Positions 12,015 to 24,440 of a stretch of DNA of 64,000 bases are shown piece after piece (position 1 is the first letter of the stretch; every line of letters begins with the position of its first letter). The DNA is from Cadophora sp. MPI-SDFR-AT-0126. Taxonomy: Eukaryota > Ascomycota > Leotiomycetes > Helotiales > Ploettnerulaceae. The position numbers and the translations under genes were made by a program. Below the pieces are notes generated by a model that saw nothing but the letters and a program-made list of their open reading frames with translations, ran no database searches and was not told where the DNA came from. The stretch covers positions 1,612,001 through 1,676,000 of the forward strand of contig JAGMVK010000002.1 of assembly GCA_020747065.1 (NCBI GenBank), in the 5' to 3' direction.

Positions 12015-12847
12015 ATGGTCTCAACACGAGGTCACCCCCATGACTTCCCTGAACCAGATCTCACTCCATCCAAGTCCACCCCTCCGCGAGCGCGAAAGGG
12101 CAAATGGGCTCATACGCCTTCCAATCTAGCCATTGTCTGGCTGTTCATTTCCCTCCCTCTCGTCGCATGGGACACAGGGTATGTCATGCTCCGCCCATTG
12201 AGCATGCCTGGAGGACGTCTTCACTGGCCTCTATGGGTTCCGTATGAGCTGTATGGAAAAGTCGACTACATCTATGGTTGGAAAGCTTTCAATGAGCGAA
12301 ATGGCTTTACAGCTGCCCAGGGCCTTCTCAATATTGTGGAGTCACTCATGTACTTGTACTACCTGTATATTTTGCTTGTATTTGGCCGCCCGTCGAAAGC
12401 TCGTGGTCGAGGAGCTCCTAGCCCTGCGAAAATCGGCATCCTCGGCCAACAGCGGTATGTCGATGGCCAGAAAGGTGCCATAGCAGTTCTAGTGGGCTAC
12501 AGCGCGGCCGTAATGACAGTGAGCAAAACTGTACTCTACTGTACGTATTCCTGTCTATGGAAATTTCTTTTCTAATATTAGCAGGGATGAATGAATACTA
12601 CTCTGGCTTCCAGAACATCGGCCACAACAGTATCCGCGATCTAACCTTCCTGTGGATAATACCAAAGTGAGTATGCATTTCTAGTAAACGTACGTAGATA
12701 AGACTGACGACTTTTAGCGGTGCTTGGCTCATTCTTCCATCGTATATTATATACTTGACAGGCAGTGAGATTTTGCAAGGCCTAACAGTCGTTGCAGGTG
12801 GAGCAGTCGAGTCTCTGGATGATACAGCTTTGATTAAAATTGAGTGA
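12015..12847 (+). CDS. EXPERA/EBP-domain membrane protein
   Basis: Multi-spanning membrane protein of the emopamil-binding-protein-like (EXPERA) family. Animal relatives are sterol isomerases; fungi normally use Erg2 for that step, so the fungal function is not settled. Three exons: 12015-12540, 12585-12666 and 12718-12847, giving 245 residues. The introns are 44 and 51 bp and both splice joints keep frame (VLYWMNEYYSGFQNIG and FLWIIPNGAWLI). Hydrophobic segments are NLAIVWLFISLPLVAWDTGYV, a middle segment ending in LYYLYILLVFG, IAVLVGYSAAVMTVSKTVLY, and LTFLWIIPNGAWLILPSYIIYL. The stop used here overlaps a perfect GTGAGT donor; splicing there to the TCTAG ending at about 12913 would extend the C-terminus by about 17 residues. 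The gene ends only about 110 bp from the AT-rich block. Confidence 0.85.
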
Positions 12848-12970
12848 GTGCGAGATCGAAGGAAGCTTTGGGCTCTGAATAGACGATATCGACTATTTCG
12901 TGTATAACTCTAGGGCTATTGTCAAGGGGGTGGTAAACAGAGAGCAAGAAAAGGTCTTGATTTAAAGTAA

Positions 12971-12995
12971 TAAAACTTGCGGAAGGCAAGTTTTA
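12971..12995. other. Perfect 10-bp hairpin at the left edge of the AT-rich block
   Basis: TAAAACTTGC and GCAAGTTTTA flank the 5-base loop GGAAG. A second short dyad (ACTCT..AGAGT) follows near 13010-13026. The hairpin sits exactly at the switch from genic DNA to AT-rich DNA and downstream of the EXPERA stop. It could be part of the 3' end of that gene or a relic of a mobile-element terminus. Confidence 0.6.
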
Positions 12996-13031
12996 AGAAC
13001 TATACGTACTCTCTTAAGAAGAGTATATACT

Positions 13032-13986
13032 TGTAACGACTAAGTCTTGATATAGATCTTTTATTTTAGAATAATTTTTAAGTATTTTCTTAAGATAAAG
13101 TAAAATTAACTTTAATTTTCTTTATATATTATTATCTTTTTTTTATTTTTTATAATTATAAATTTTAAAATACTTTTAATATCTTTTATAATACTTTTAT
13201 TTTATAAATATAACGCTTTTACTTTATAGAGATAATTATTATATATAAGAATAATTTTATAATATATATAATATTTTTTAAATTAATAGTATTACTTTTA
13301 TAAAAAATTATATTTTAAAACTTAATAAAAAATATAAACTTAAAGAATATATATATTTTTAAATAATATAAAAAAATAACTCTAAGAAAAGAATAATAAA
13401 AAATAAGTTTTTATTAAATATTTATTAGTAAAAATAAAATAAAAAGATAAAAATATTATTATATTAGTTATTTATTTTTATTAAGATTAAGAAATTATCT
13501 ATTTATATACTTATTAGAAATATAATAAAAGATTATATCTTAAGGTTTACTTTTCTTAAGGTCTATATTTTTTTTTAAAAAAAAAAAGCTAGTTTAACTC
13601 CGAAACTAGCTTATTAAGTATAGTATATCTGTTTTTATATTCTAAGAGTTATATCTTAAGAATAAGATTAAAGGATAGCTACTAAGATCGATTTATTAGA
13701 TTAATTTTCGAATAGTATAAAAGAATATTTTTTAAGGTCTATCTATTTAATTAGTTTCTTAATTAGGTTAATATTTTATTATTTTTATAGACTAAGTTGA
13801 GTAAGCTTAGAATAGTATAATAATAGAGTATAAGTAAGAGTTGAATACATATGAATTAAATAGTTAATATTAATACTAAGATTCTAAGCTAAGAAAAAGA
13901 GATTTTAGAAAACTTAAGAGTTTATATAAATCTTCTAACTTCTACGTAACCTAGTAATTATATAACGTTTATTTAGAATTGTTATA
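13032..13986 (-). mobile_element. Decayed ~955-bp repeat element, copy 1 (inverted)
   Basis: One end reads TGTAACGA and the other end, on the opposite strand, reads TATAACAA. These are the same 8-mer after two G-to-A changes, so the element has matching inverted ends. Read on the minus strand, the sequence matches 21922 onward over hundreds of bases, including the shared stretch AACGTTATATAATTACTAGG. It may be a terminal-inverted-repeat element or a solo LTR. It has no coding capacity left. Confidence 0.6.
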
Positions 13987-14459
13987 TACCCCGAGGCTTT
14001 ACTAGAAGACTTTACTATTATAATAAAGATAACTATTATATATAATAATAACCTTATATAAGTAAAGAAAAATTATATAAAAATATTAAAGATCTATTAA
14101 AATCTATAATTATAAAAAATAGAAATAATAAAGAAAAAGTTATAATATATAAAAAGAATTAAAATTATTTCTACTTACTCCTACTTACTATAACTAAATA
14201 TTTAAAAATTACTTCAAAATAAAGTATCTACTTTAAGACTATATTAAGAGACTATTAAGTACTTAGTTATACTTTATAAGTAACTCTTTAAACTTAAATT
14301 AATAATTAATGCTTTAGTAGTAGAAAATAAGTATTATATTTAGACTATAAATCTTATATACTTATATATATAATAAGAGTAATAATTCCTTTATAATAAT
14401 TATTAAATCAATCTACTTAATTTTAATTAAGAAGTTTTTAAATAAATCTAATAATTAGT

Positions 14460-14665
14460 TTATAGGCTTATGTAAGATATATCTTAGCTAGAATAGAGAG
14501 TAGAACTACTTACGAAGGCGATTTGTAGCGTTTTAAGAAGTAATATATAATTTAGTATCTCTTACCCCCTCTTAGAAATACATAGATTTCCTATACTATT
14601 AAGCTTAATATATATATATAACTATATAATATTTAATTCTTAGTTTATAGTCGGTATCGAACCGA
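14460..14665 (+). repeat. Repeat unit R (possible LTR end), forward copy 1
   Basis: This roughly 200-base unit has TATCTTAGC-type sequence, then a GTATCTCTTAC..CTTAGAAATA core and ends in a TA run followed by AATTCTTAGTTTATA. It recurs at about 17010-17225 and 24235-24440 (forward) and 28785-29110 (reverse). It lies in front of the longer repeat E in three of the four places, which suits an LTR or leader. An undamaged palindrome GGTATCGAACCGATAC is at about 14652-14667. Confidence 0.5.
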
Positions 14666-14689
14666 TACTAATATTATTTATAAAACTTT

Positions 14690-16540
14690 ACTTAATTAAA
14701 TACGAATTATAACTAAAGAAATGCCTATTACTTTAGATTATAAAAAAGAGTAAAATAACTATAATTACGTAATATATTATATATAAATAGTATTTTTGTA
14801 TAATAAGATAAAGCGCTAATTAATATTATATTTACTATAATAACTTATACTAAAAGAAATATTTAATTAAAAAAATAATTAGAATTATAAAATTAAAACG
14901 CCTTTAAGATAATATTAGACTAAATTTAAGGTACTTATTAATTAATAACTTTAATTACTTAAATACTCTATTAAAAATACCTTTATTATCTAAAAAAGAA
15001 ACACGCTAATATATTTTATTAAAAAGTAATTTTCTAAGGGCTAAGATATCTTAGATTATAAATAATTTTATAACTTATATTCTTATAAAAACTAATAATT
15101 TAAAAAAAGACTTATATAATATAATACTATTAATTCATATAAAAAAGTTATTATTTATTTCTTAAAAAGAACTTCTAAACTTAGTACTAATATAAAAATA
15201 AAATAAAAGCTAATTACTAAATCTAACTTAAGTTTAAAACGTTAATTTATAAAATAAATTAATATCTTTATTTAAGAAAATTGAGCTCACTAAACCCTAT
15301 TTAAAGATAATTTAACTCTTTTAGTATATTATAAATATACTAATACTAAACTAATTAAAGTCTTTAATAAATCTTAGTAAGATATATATAAGAGGGCTTT
15401 AATATAGTAAGATCTAAAAATTACTTAAATAAAAAGCTATATACCTTTATTAACTTTTACTAAAGGATTAGTACTAATTATAAGATTTAGTATAAAGTAT
15501 TTTAATAATATTATAAAGTAAATTTATATTATTAATATCTTTAAAATAAAAGATATAACTTTAATAATTTTATTATAGTAGCTTATAATTACTATAAAAT
15601 AAAAGAAAGAACTAATTATTCCCTTAACTACTAATTTGATTTAATCTTTCTATTATTCTAAGTAAAGCCTTATTAAAAAAGTAAACTAATTATAACTTAA
15701 TTAAAAAACTCTATGAAAGAATTATAAAGTATTTAATTTAATCTTAAAAATAATAATATATAAGATAATAATATATAAAATAATAATATATAAAATAATA
15801 ATATATAAAATAATAATATATAAAATAATAATATATAAAATAATAATATATAAAATATAAGATAATATATAATAAGCTTATATAAAAAGTTTTTAAGAAA
15901 TTATTCTTTAAAATAATATTATTTTAAGTACTACTTATCTTTCCTAAATTAATAAATAATTTTTGCACTACTTTAAGTATAAAAATAGCTTATAAGCTAA
16001 GATTATAAGTAAAAAAATATACTAAATTAAAGTTAAATTATTATTATTCTTATATAGTAAAAGAAGAAGTCTATTATTTAAATTAGTGAATGAAATTTTT
16101 AGTAAATAATAAACGTGGAACTAAACTCTAACCTAAATTAAGTTATATAAGATATATTATCTATAAGAAAATAATTTACTATAATAATTATTATTCTAAT
16201 AAAAAGTAAAGACTATTAAAAGTAAAGTATTTTATTAAACGTAAGGTAAAAGATATAAAAATTACTAATAATTCCTTTAAAACCTACTTAGTATATACTA
16301 AGAAAATTAAGTTAGATTTAAATTAAAACTAAAAAAATCCTAAACTTAAAGGAAATAGTTCTTATTAAGCATATATAATATAATAAATAAGTTGATTTTT
16401 TAAGATCTTCTTATTAATATAAGAAGAGTATTTAGTAAAAATAAAAAGAGTATTAACTAATTACGTATATTATAATAAATTAAAAGATTAAATATAATAT
16501 AAATAAGTTAAGTAAAAATTAAACTAAATTTAAAGTTAAT
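14690..16540 (+). mobile_element. Decayed longer element E, forward copy 1 (partial)
   Basis: About 1.85 kb that matches, by eye and with many C/T and G/A differences, 17500-19450 (forward) and the reverse complement of about 28550-26350. Three related copies in a RIP-like block suggest the internal region of a retrotransposon. No conserved protein motif survives, so the family cannot be named. Confidence 0.5.
15750..15855. repeat. 15-bp minisatellite inside the AT-rich block
   Basis: About seven tandem copies of the 15-base unit TAATAATATATAAAA. The units are almost identical, unlike the heavily mutated surroundings, so they probably expanded after the RIP damage. The matching place in the second copy of the element (about 18830-18855) has only one or two units. 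Confidence 0.85.
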
Positions 16541-17009
16541 TTTATTTACTATTATATTAATAGTACTACTTAAAGTAATTAAAATATTAACTCTTATTAC
16601 TATAGTATATAACTCTAAAGCGAATATAAAATATATTACTCTTTTGTATTTAATAAAGTTAGTATAAATAATATTATTAAAAAGAGTAAATTCTATATCT
16701 CCCTTCGTTTTAGTATTAATTACTACTATAAAATCGATTTACGTATTAAGATCTTTATTATTAATAAATAATTTATTAATAAAAATATAAATCTTAGTGG
16801 AATAAAGATCTATTAGTATATATTATAAACCTTTCGTTGCGTTATCGATTTATTATTAAAGGCGTTAATTTAAAGCTTTAATATATCTTACTATTAAATC
16901 TTAATATTATACTACTACTAACAAATTAAAGATAACTTTTTTAAGTTAATAAATCGTTGTAATATAAGTACTATAAGTACGTTACTTTATATAAGCCTTT
17001 TAATAATCT

Positions 17010-20000
17010 TATACTTTTATATTTATTAATTCGTAGGTCTATATAAGGCATATCACAGTTAAAATAAGGGGTAAGACTACTTTCAAAGGCGATTTAAGAG
17101 TATTTTAAAGTAATATATAGTTTAGTTTCTTCTACTTTCTCTTAAAGATAATATAGATTTTCTAAACTATTTAAGTTTCATATATATATATATATCTAAT
17201 TCTTAACTTATACTTAATATTATATTAATGCTAATTAATAGTTAAAATATACTATAAATAAATAAGTTATAGTAAAACAATTATTGATATAATATTAAGT
17301 ACTTAATTATACTTAATAAATATCTTCTTAAACTTAAATTAATAATTAATAAATTAAAAGCAAAGAATAAATATCTTAATTAAACTATAAATCTTATATA
17401 CTTATATATATAATAATAGTAATAATTTCTCTATAATAATTATTAAATTAACTACTTAATTTTAACTAAAAAACTTTTAAGTAAATCTAATATTCTTTTT
17501 AAAAATTTATTAAATTAAATATAAATTATAACTAAGAAGAATAAGTAAAGGATATAGTAATAGAAGTAAAGGCGAAAGTAGTTATAAAATAGCTAGGGTT
17601 ACAACTAGTAGAAACACTAGTAAAAGAGGCTATAAAGTATTTATAAGAATTCTAGAAGCTCTTTTATAATAGTTATCTTAAGAGTGACTTTTTATTTTAA
17701 AACTTTTAAAAATACCTCGAAAATTAGTCTCTATATTACTTCTCTTATATAAAGAAACTAAAATAATTATTTTTATATAATATATTATAAACTAATATTA
17801 GTTATATATAATAAGATAAAGTACTAGTATTTATTACATTAGTTTAAGTAATATAAACTACGAAAAATATTTAATTAAAAAGATAGTTCAAATTATAGAT
17901 TTAAAATATTTCTAAGATAATACTAAAGTAGATTTAAAGTATTTATTAAGTAATAACTTTAAGTATTTAAATACTTTATTAAAGAGTACCTCTATTATTT
18001 TAATATAATAGACTAACTATAATAATCGATTTTATTAAGTCGACTTCTTTAAATAATAATAAAAATAAGATATTAACGTATTTTATTAAAAAATAATTTT
18101 TTAAGAGTTAAAGTATTTTAAATCTTAAATAATTATATAACTTTTACTTATATAAAAATTAATAATTTAAAAGGAGATTTATATAGTATAATATTATTAA
18201 TTTATATAAAAAGAGAATTATTATTTACTCTTAAGAAAGAACTTCTAAATATAGTATTAATATAAAGACTAAATAAAAATCTACTACTAAATTTAGTATT
18301 AGTATTAAATATATATCTAAGAAATAAATCTTTACTCTTATTTATAAAACCTAAGTCTATTAAACTATATATAAAATTAATTTAACTATCTTAATATATT
18401 ATAAATATATTAATATAAAATTAATTAACGTCTTTAATAAACTTTAATAAAATATATATAAAAGAGCTTTTATATAGTAAGTTTACAGAATATTTAAATA
18501 AGAAGTTATATATTTTTATTAATTCTTACTAAAGAGCTAGTATTAAATATAATATTTCATATTAAGTATTTCTAATAATATTATAAAATATAATTAATTT
18601 ATATTACTACGAATATTTCTAAAATAAAAGGTATAGATTTAAGGATTTAATTAAGATAACTTATACTTATTTTAAGATAAAGAAGAAGGTTAATTAATTC
18701 TTTACTTACTAGTTTAGTTTAACTCTCTTATTATTTTAAGTAAAGCCTTACTAAAAAGGTAAGTTAGTTATAACTTAATTAAAAAACCTTACTAGAGAAT
18801 CATAAAGTATTTAACTTAGTTTTAAAAATAATAATATATAAGATAATAATATATTATATAATAAGCTTATATAAAAAGTTTCTAAGAACTTATTTTTTAA
18901 AATAGTATTATTTTAAGTACTATTTACTTTTTTTTATATTAGTAAATAGCTTTTATACTACTTTAAATATAAAAATAATATATAATCTAAGATTATAAAT
19001 AAAATAGCTTACTACTTAGACTATAAAATAAAGTTTTTTCAAAAAGAATAAATATAAAGCTAAATTTTAATTTAAACTAAATTATATAAATTATAATAGT
19101 TATTATTTTAATAAAGAATAAGAAAAGTTAAAGATAAAGTACTTTATTATATAAAATAGAAAGTATAAAAGCTACTAATAATTCTTTTAAAGCCTACTTA
19201 ATATATATATAAAACATTATTTAAAGACTTAATAAATAAAAGATAATATATATATTAAAAAGTAGAGTCTAAAAACTATTTTAAAAAGAAAAATATATAT
19301 TATAATAAATAAATCGATTTTTTCAAGAGTTTTTTATTAATATAAGCGCGTCTAATAATAACTTAAAGGGCCTTAATTAATTATATATATATCATAATAA
19401 ATTTATAATATTAAGTATAATACTAGTTAATTAAGTTGTAGTTAAATATAATTCGAAGCTAGTTATTATATTTCTCTAGGTTAATATTACTATAGTAAAT
19501 ACTTTAGTTAAGATATTAGACTTCTATATTATAGATATTAATATATTATTCTTATTATATTTATAGTAATAAAATAAAATAAGCGTGTATTAATTAAAAA
19601 AAAAAGTCCTTATTAATTATATAAAATAAAAAATAAGTTTAGTTTCTCTGAAATTAAGATTATTAATTAACTAGTATATCTTAATAAAGATAGAGATTTA
19701 TTAATTTTATAGGCGATTTAGCTATCTATTAATATAATATCTTTAGTACTTACTAGACTAAGTAAGTTATATACTTAATTTCGAGATTATATTATAAGTT
19801 AAAGAAATATATAAATATTATTAAAAGTATATAAATACTTTACATTATTTCTACTTTAAACTATAAAACAACATTAACTTTAACTATATAATATATATTA
19901 ATATTATATAGTTTAGAGAGAATTATATATACTTTATATAGTAAATAAAATAATAGAATTTAGAGTTATAAAGTTATTTTAAACCCGATTTAATTTAACT

Positions 20001-20640
20001 ATAACTTAAGCCACTTTTAATACTTTCAAGTTAATATAAATAAATATATATATTAAGTTCCCTACATTCGTTATTTATAACTATAACTCTAATTTTAAAT
20101 CTAAGGAGTTTTAAGAAATATTTAATATAATAAAAAGTGCATTTAAACTTGTTTTAATAGAAGTATATTATTTATTTAATAAAAGTAGAATAATATTATT
20201 ATTTACTTCGGTATACCTACGAAATTATTATTGAAGAATACTCTATTAAAGAATACTCTAAATTGAGTAATAAAGAGTATTATAAATAGTTATAAAAGCT
20301 ATTAATAATATAACTAAGCTAAATAGCTTAATTCCTATACTTCTTATTTTAGAGCTTACTTAAAAATAAATCTCTTAATTTAATACTATATAAAAACCAT
20401 TTAAAAGATTATAAAGATAGTACGCTATATTTATACTAAGCGCTATATTAATAATATACTAGTAATATGAAATAGCTCTAGAATAACCTATATTCATAAT
20501 CTTTAACTCTAAGACTAAGTAAGTATTAATTTAATATAAAGAGAAAAAGTAAAGAGGACTTTATACTTTCTTAAAAAATAATAGATAAAATATATAAAAT
20601 CGATATAAATAATAATAGAATAAATATATTTCAATTAACT
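17010..20640 (+). mobile_element. Decayed longer element E, forward copy 2
   Basis: It starts with repeat unit R at about 17010-17225 and continues with internal sequence that matches element E copy 1 for about 2 kb. It also matches the inverted copy between 29110 and about 25650 over roughly 3.5 kb. A stretch around 19700-19900 (CTAGACTAAGTAAGTTATATA region) is clearly shared with the reverse complement of 25870-25950. All frames are destroyed. Confidence 0.5.
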
Positions 20641-21921
20641 TTAATACGTTTATTTAAAACTAATATATTTAATATTAAATGAAAGAAAGAAAAAGTATTA
20701 AATATAACTTATAAACTTAACTTATTAGTTTAGAAAGCCTACGATTTTATACTAAAAACCCTCTAAATCGCTATCGAAGCCTTATATATAAAGCTAATTC
20801 TAGGACTATTAATAATTAATAATAAATATAATATTAAAGTAGATTTAATTTTAAAAAAAAAAAGTGATTAAGAGCTATTAATTAAGTTATATATTAAAAG
20901 TAAAATTATTATATTTAAACTACTATTTTAATAGTTAAAAAAAACCGAAGTATAAAACTCTTATTAAAAGAGATATTTTTATATTAATTTATAAAAACAA
21001 CCCTAGAGTAAAAAGCTATTAGATCTTTGTTTTAAAAATAATTAATAAAGTTAAAGATAAAGAAATATTAACTTTATATAAAAAATTAAGGCTTATTATT
21101 TAATGCTTTAATAATAAAGAGAAAAAAAGATATATTAACTTAATTTCTAATTTTTTTAATATATTAGCTAGTAACTACTTATTACTCTAGTAATATCTTT
21201 AAAGTATTTAAATTAAATCTAAAAGAAATCTAAGTTAAATTTAATAATCCGAGATATTACTTATATATATATATATATATATATATTTAAGTAATAATAA
21301 AGCTTTTATAAGATATTTCTATATAGCTACTTATAAAAATCGTAAACAATTTCTCTCTTAATATAGTTTTTATAGTAATACTATTATTTTATAATATTCT
21401 AAAATCTGGAAATTACTAGTTTAATATATACTATAAGCATTATATTAAAGCTTATAAATAAAGACCTTTATATTTAACTATATCTATTAATTAATACTAA
21501 AGATAGCTACGATTTCAAAATTATAGAGATATAAATAAATAATACTTTTATCTTTAAATATAATGATTTATTAACTAAAAAGTAAGAAGAAATTACTAAA
21601 ACTAGTTTTATAATAAAGCTAATATAAGTACTTAACCCCTCTAAATCTTTAACGTTTAATAGATATACTATTACTATAAATAAAGATAATCTTTATATAT
21701 CATAAAAGAGTTAAAGAGTAAGACTAAAGGTAGTTAATATAATTAAAATATATTATAAAAAGGCCTATATAAAGTAACGCGCCTATAAAGCCTATCTTAT
21801 TATTATTTACTAACTAAAAGCTATATATAATTTATTAATAATAATATAGTACTAAAACCTTACTATAAATAATATTAAAACTTTAAACTTACGTCTTTAA
21901 TAGACTTCTTTTTAGTATAAT

Positions 21922-22996
21922 TGTAACGATTCTATACAAACGTTATATAATTACTAGGTCACGTAGAGACTAAGAGGTTTATATAGACTCTCGAGCTTCT
22001 TAGAATCTTTTTTTTAGTTAGAATTTTAATATTATTTATATTCTACTATTATATTATTCTAAGCTTACTTGATTTAGTTTATAAAAATAATAAAATATTA
22101 ACTTAATTAAGAAACTAATTAAATAAATAAACCTGAAAAATTGTTTTTTTATATTATTTAAGAATTAATCTAATAAATCGACTTTAGTAATTATCCCTTA
22201 ATCTTATTCTTAAATATAACTCTTAGAATATAAAAATAAATATATTATATTTAATAAATTAACCTTAAAATTAAACTAGCTTTTTTTATATATATAGACC
22301 TTAGAAAAAATAGACTTTAGAATATAATTTTCTACTATACTTTTAGTAAATATATAAATAGATAATTTTTTAATTTTAATAAAAAATAAATAATTAATAT
22401 AATAATACTTTTATTTTATTTTTTACTTTACTTTTACTAGTAAATACTTAATAAAAACCTCTTTTTTTTTCTTAGAATTTTTTTTTTCTTAAGTTATTTT
22501 AAAAAAAAATAAAAAAATTTAAGTTTATATTTTTTTATAAGTTCTAAAATATTATTTTTTATAAAGACTATATTATTAACTTAAATTAATATTATATATA
22601 TTATAATTTATTTTTATTTAATAAAACTAAGTCTTAGTCTTAGAATTCTAAAACTTATATAATTCTTAAAGAAGTATTATTTAACTTAAAAAATAAATAT
22701 AAAAAAAGCCTTAGAAGATTTCGTAATTATTAATAATATAATATATAAATGTTTTTTAAAAAAAAGTATTAAAAATAGAAATTTTAAGAGGTTAATAAAT
22801 AATATTAATTTATTATTATTTAAATAAAAGGCCTTTAGTTTAAAAAAAAGCCTTTAATATTAAAGACTTATATTATAATATATATATATAAGTAAAAGTA
22901 ATAGCTTAATTAGTATTGTTTTTAAGGTTTTATTAAAACTTTTATATTTTTTAATACTATTAAATAAAAATATCTAAGAGTTAAAAAAAAGAGTAA
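21922..22996 (+). mobile_element. Decayed ~1-kb repeat element, copy 2
   Basis: It begins TGTAACGATTCTATAC and matches the inverted copy at 13032-13986 over most of its length. Its far end is not sharp; it is set here by the start of a third copy at 22997. The first 45 bases are less decayed than those of the other copies. Confidence 0.5.
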
Positions 22997-23128
22997 TATA
23001 ATAATTCTATATAAATATTATATAATTACTACGTTATATAAAAGCTAGGAGGTTTATATAAGCTCTTGAGCTTTTTAGAATTTCTTTTTTTTAGCTTAAA
23101 ATCTTAGTACTAATATTAATTACTTAAT
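22997..23128 (+). mobile_element. Decayed ~1-kb repeat element, copy 3 (interrupted)
   Basis: It begins TATAATAATTCTAT, which is TGTAACGATTCTAT after three RIP-type transitions. The match to copy 2 breaks off at 23128, where the left LTR-like repeat begins. A short match to the expected continuation reappears at about 23595-23630, just after that repeat, so the LTR-like sequence may have inserted into this copy. Confidence 0.5.
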
Positions 23129-23584
23129 TATTACGGATATTCCTGGGCGATTATAGGGCCTTAGAAGGAAATATCCTAAGAGCTAGCGTACTTCTAAGAA
23201 CTAAGTAGTTCCTAAGAAGATAGCTCCTAAGAGTTAATAAGATCCTAGGACCTACTTATATCATATAATAGTTTAATAGAGTAAATAAATAAGTAATTAG
23301 TTAGTTATAAGATTATATAATCTAGAGTTATATAATTAAGGATTACTTAGACTAATAGACTACTAAAGATCTAGTAGTCTTAGTAGTCTTACTATCTATA
23401 AAGGTTTTATATAAGACTAATATATCTATCCTTAAATAAGAGTTTTATACTTAACTTTAAATAGTATTCTTACTTAATACTTAGTAACTATCTTTAACTA
23501 TCTATATAGTATACTTATTTCTTGATTATTAGAGATTAATTATAGCTCTTTGTATTTACACCGAGTAAATACTCGACTGTTATA
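23129..23584 (+). repeat. LTR-like direct repeat, left copy
   Basis: About 456 bases that align with 29398-29866. The start TATTACGGATAT corresponds to TGTTATAGATAC on the right. Both share GGAAATATCCT, AAGGTTTTATA, ATACTTAACTTTAAATAGTATTC, and the end AAATACT..ACT.TTATA. Differences are mostly transitions. I do not see a matching target-site duplication around the pair. Confidence 0.65.
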
Positions 23585-24234
23585 TTAATCTCTATATATT
23601 CGACCTTTACTTATACTCTACTATTAGAATAATATAAATATAAGTATAATTCTTTTTAAGAAGTATAATATAATAAATATAATACTTTTAGTAGATAGTA
23701 GTAAGAGCTTTAAATAATATTAATATAAGTATTAATATTTATTTTACTATTAACCTATTTATAACTTTTTTATATTTTTTATATTTACTTTTACTTATTT
23801 AATTTAATAAAAATTATAATAAAGTATTAGTAATATTTTTCTAAATTAATAAGTTTTATATACTTATAAATAATTCTTTAATATTTACTTAAAGAGAAAG
23901 CTTTAAAATAAAGAAAGATCGCGATTTTATATAATTAGTAATAACTTTACTTAGTGTTATTTATTAGTATTATTTTTTAATAAACCATATTAATTACTAA
24001 TATATAACTTTTATATTAAAACTAAAAGTCTTTTAGACTATAGTTCTTTTATAGTTCTATATTTAATATATCTATTTTATTTTTTTAATTTATATAATTA
24101 TTTTTTATAATTATTTTCTTTATAATTTAAAATAAAAATTTACTTTTATAATAGAAATTCGCTTTTATAATAAAGATTTACTTAAAAAACGTCTTTTCAA
24201 GAAAATTTTACTAATATTAATCTCTAACTTTAAA

Positions 24235-24359
24235 GAAAGTATATTTTAGCTAAAATAAAGATAAGAAGACTACTTCTAAAGAAGATTTAATATATTACAT
24301 AATTTAGTATCTCTTACTTTTTCTTAGAAATATATAGATTTTCTATACTATTAAGCTTA

Positions 24360-24390
<31 letters not shown>

Positions 24391-24440
24391 TAGAACGTTT
24401 AATTCTTAACTTATACTCGATATTATATTAATAAAAAGTA
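24235..24440 (+). repeat. Repeat unit R, forward copy 3
   Basis: It carries the same core as the unit at 14460-14665 (AATTTAGTATCTCTTAC..TTCTTAGAAATATATAGAT, then AAGCTTAATATATATA). A TA dinucleotide run fills about 24360-24390. In contrast to the other copies it is not followed by recognisable element E in the same orientation, so it may be the far end of forward copy 2. Confidence 0.5.

Noticed and set aside
15750..15855. CRISPR-like array
   Set aside because: The 15-base units are contiguous with no unique spacers, in a fungal repeat block; it is a minisatellite.
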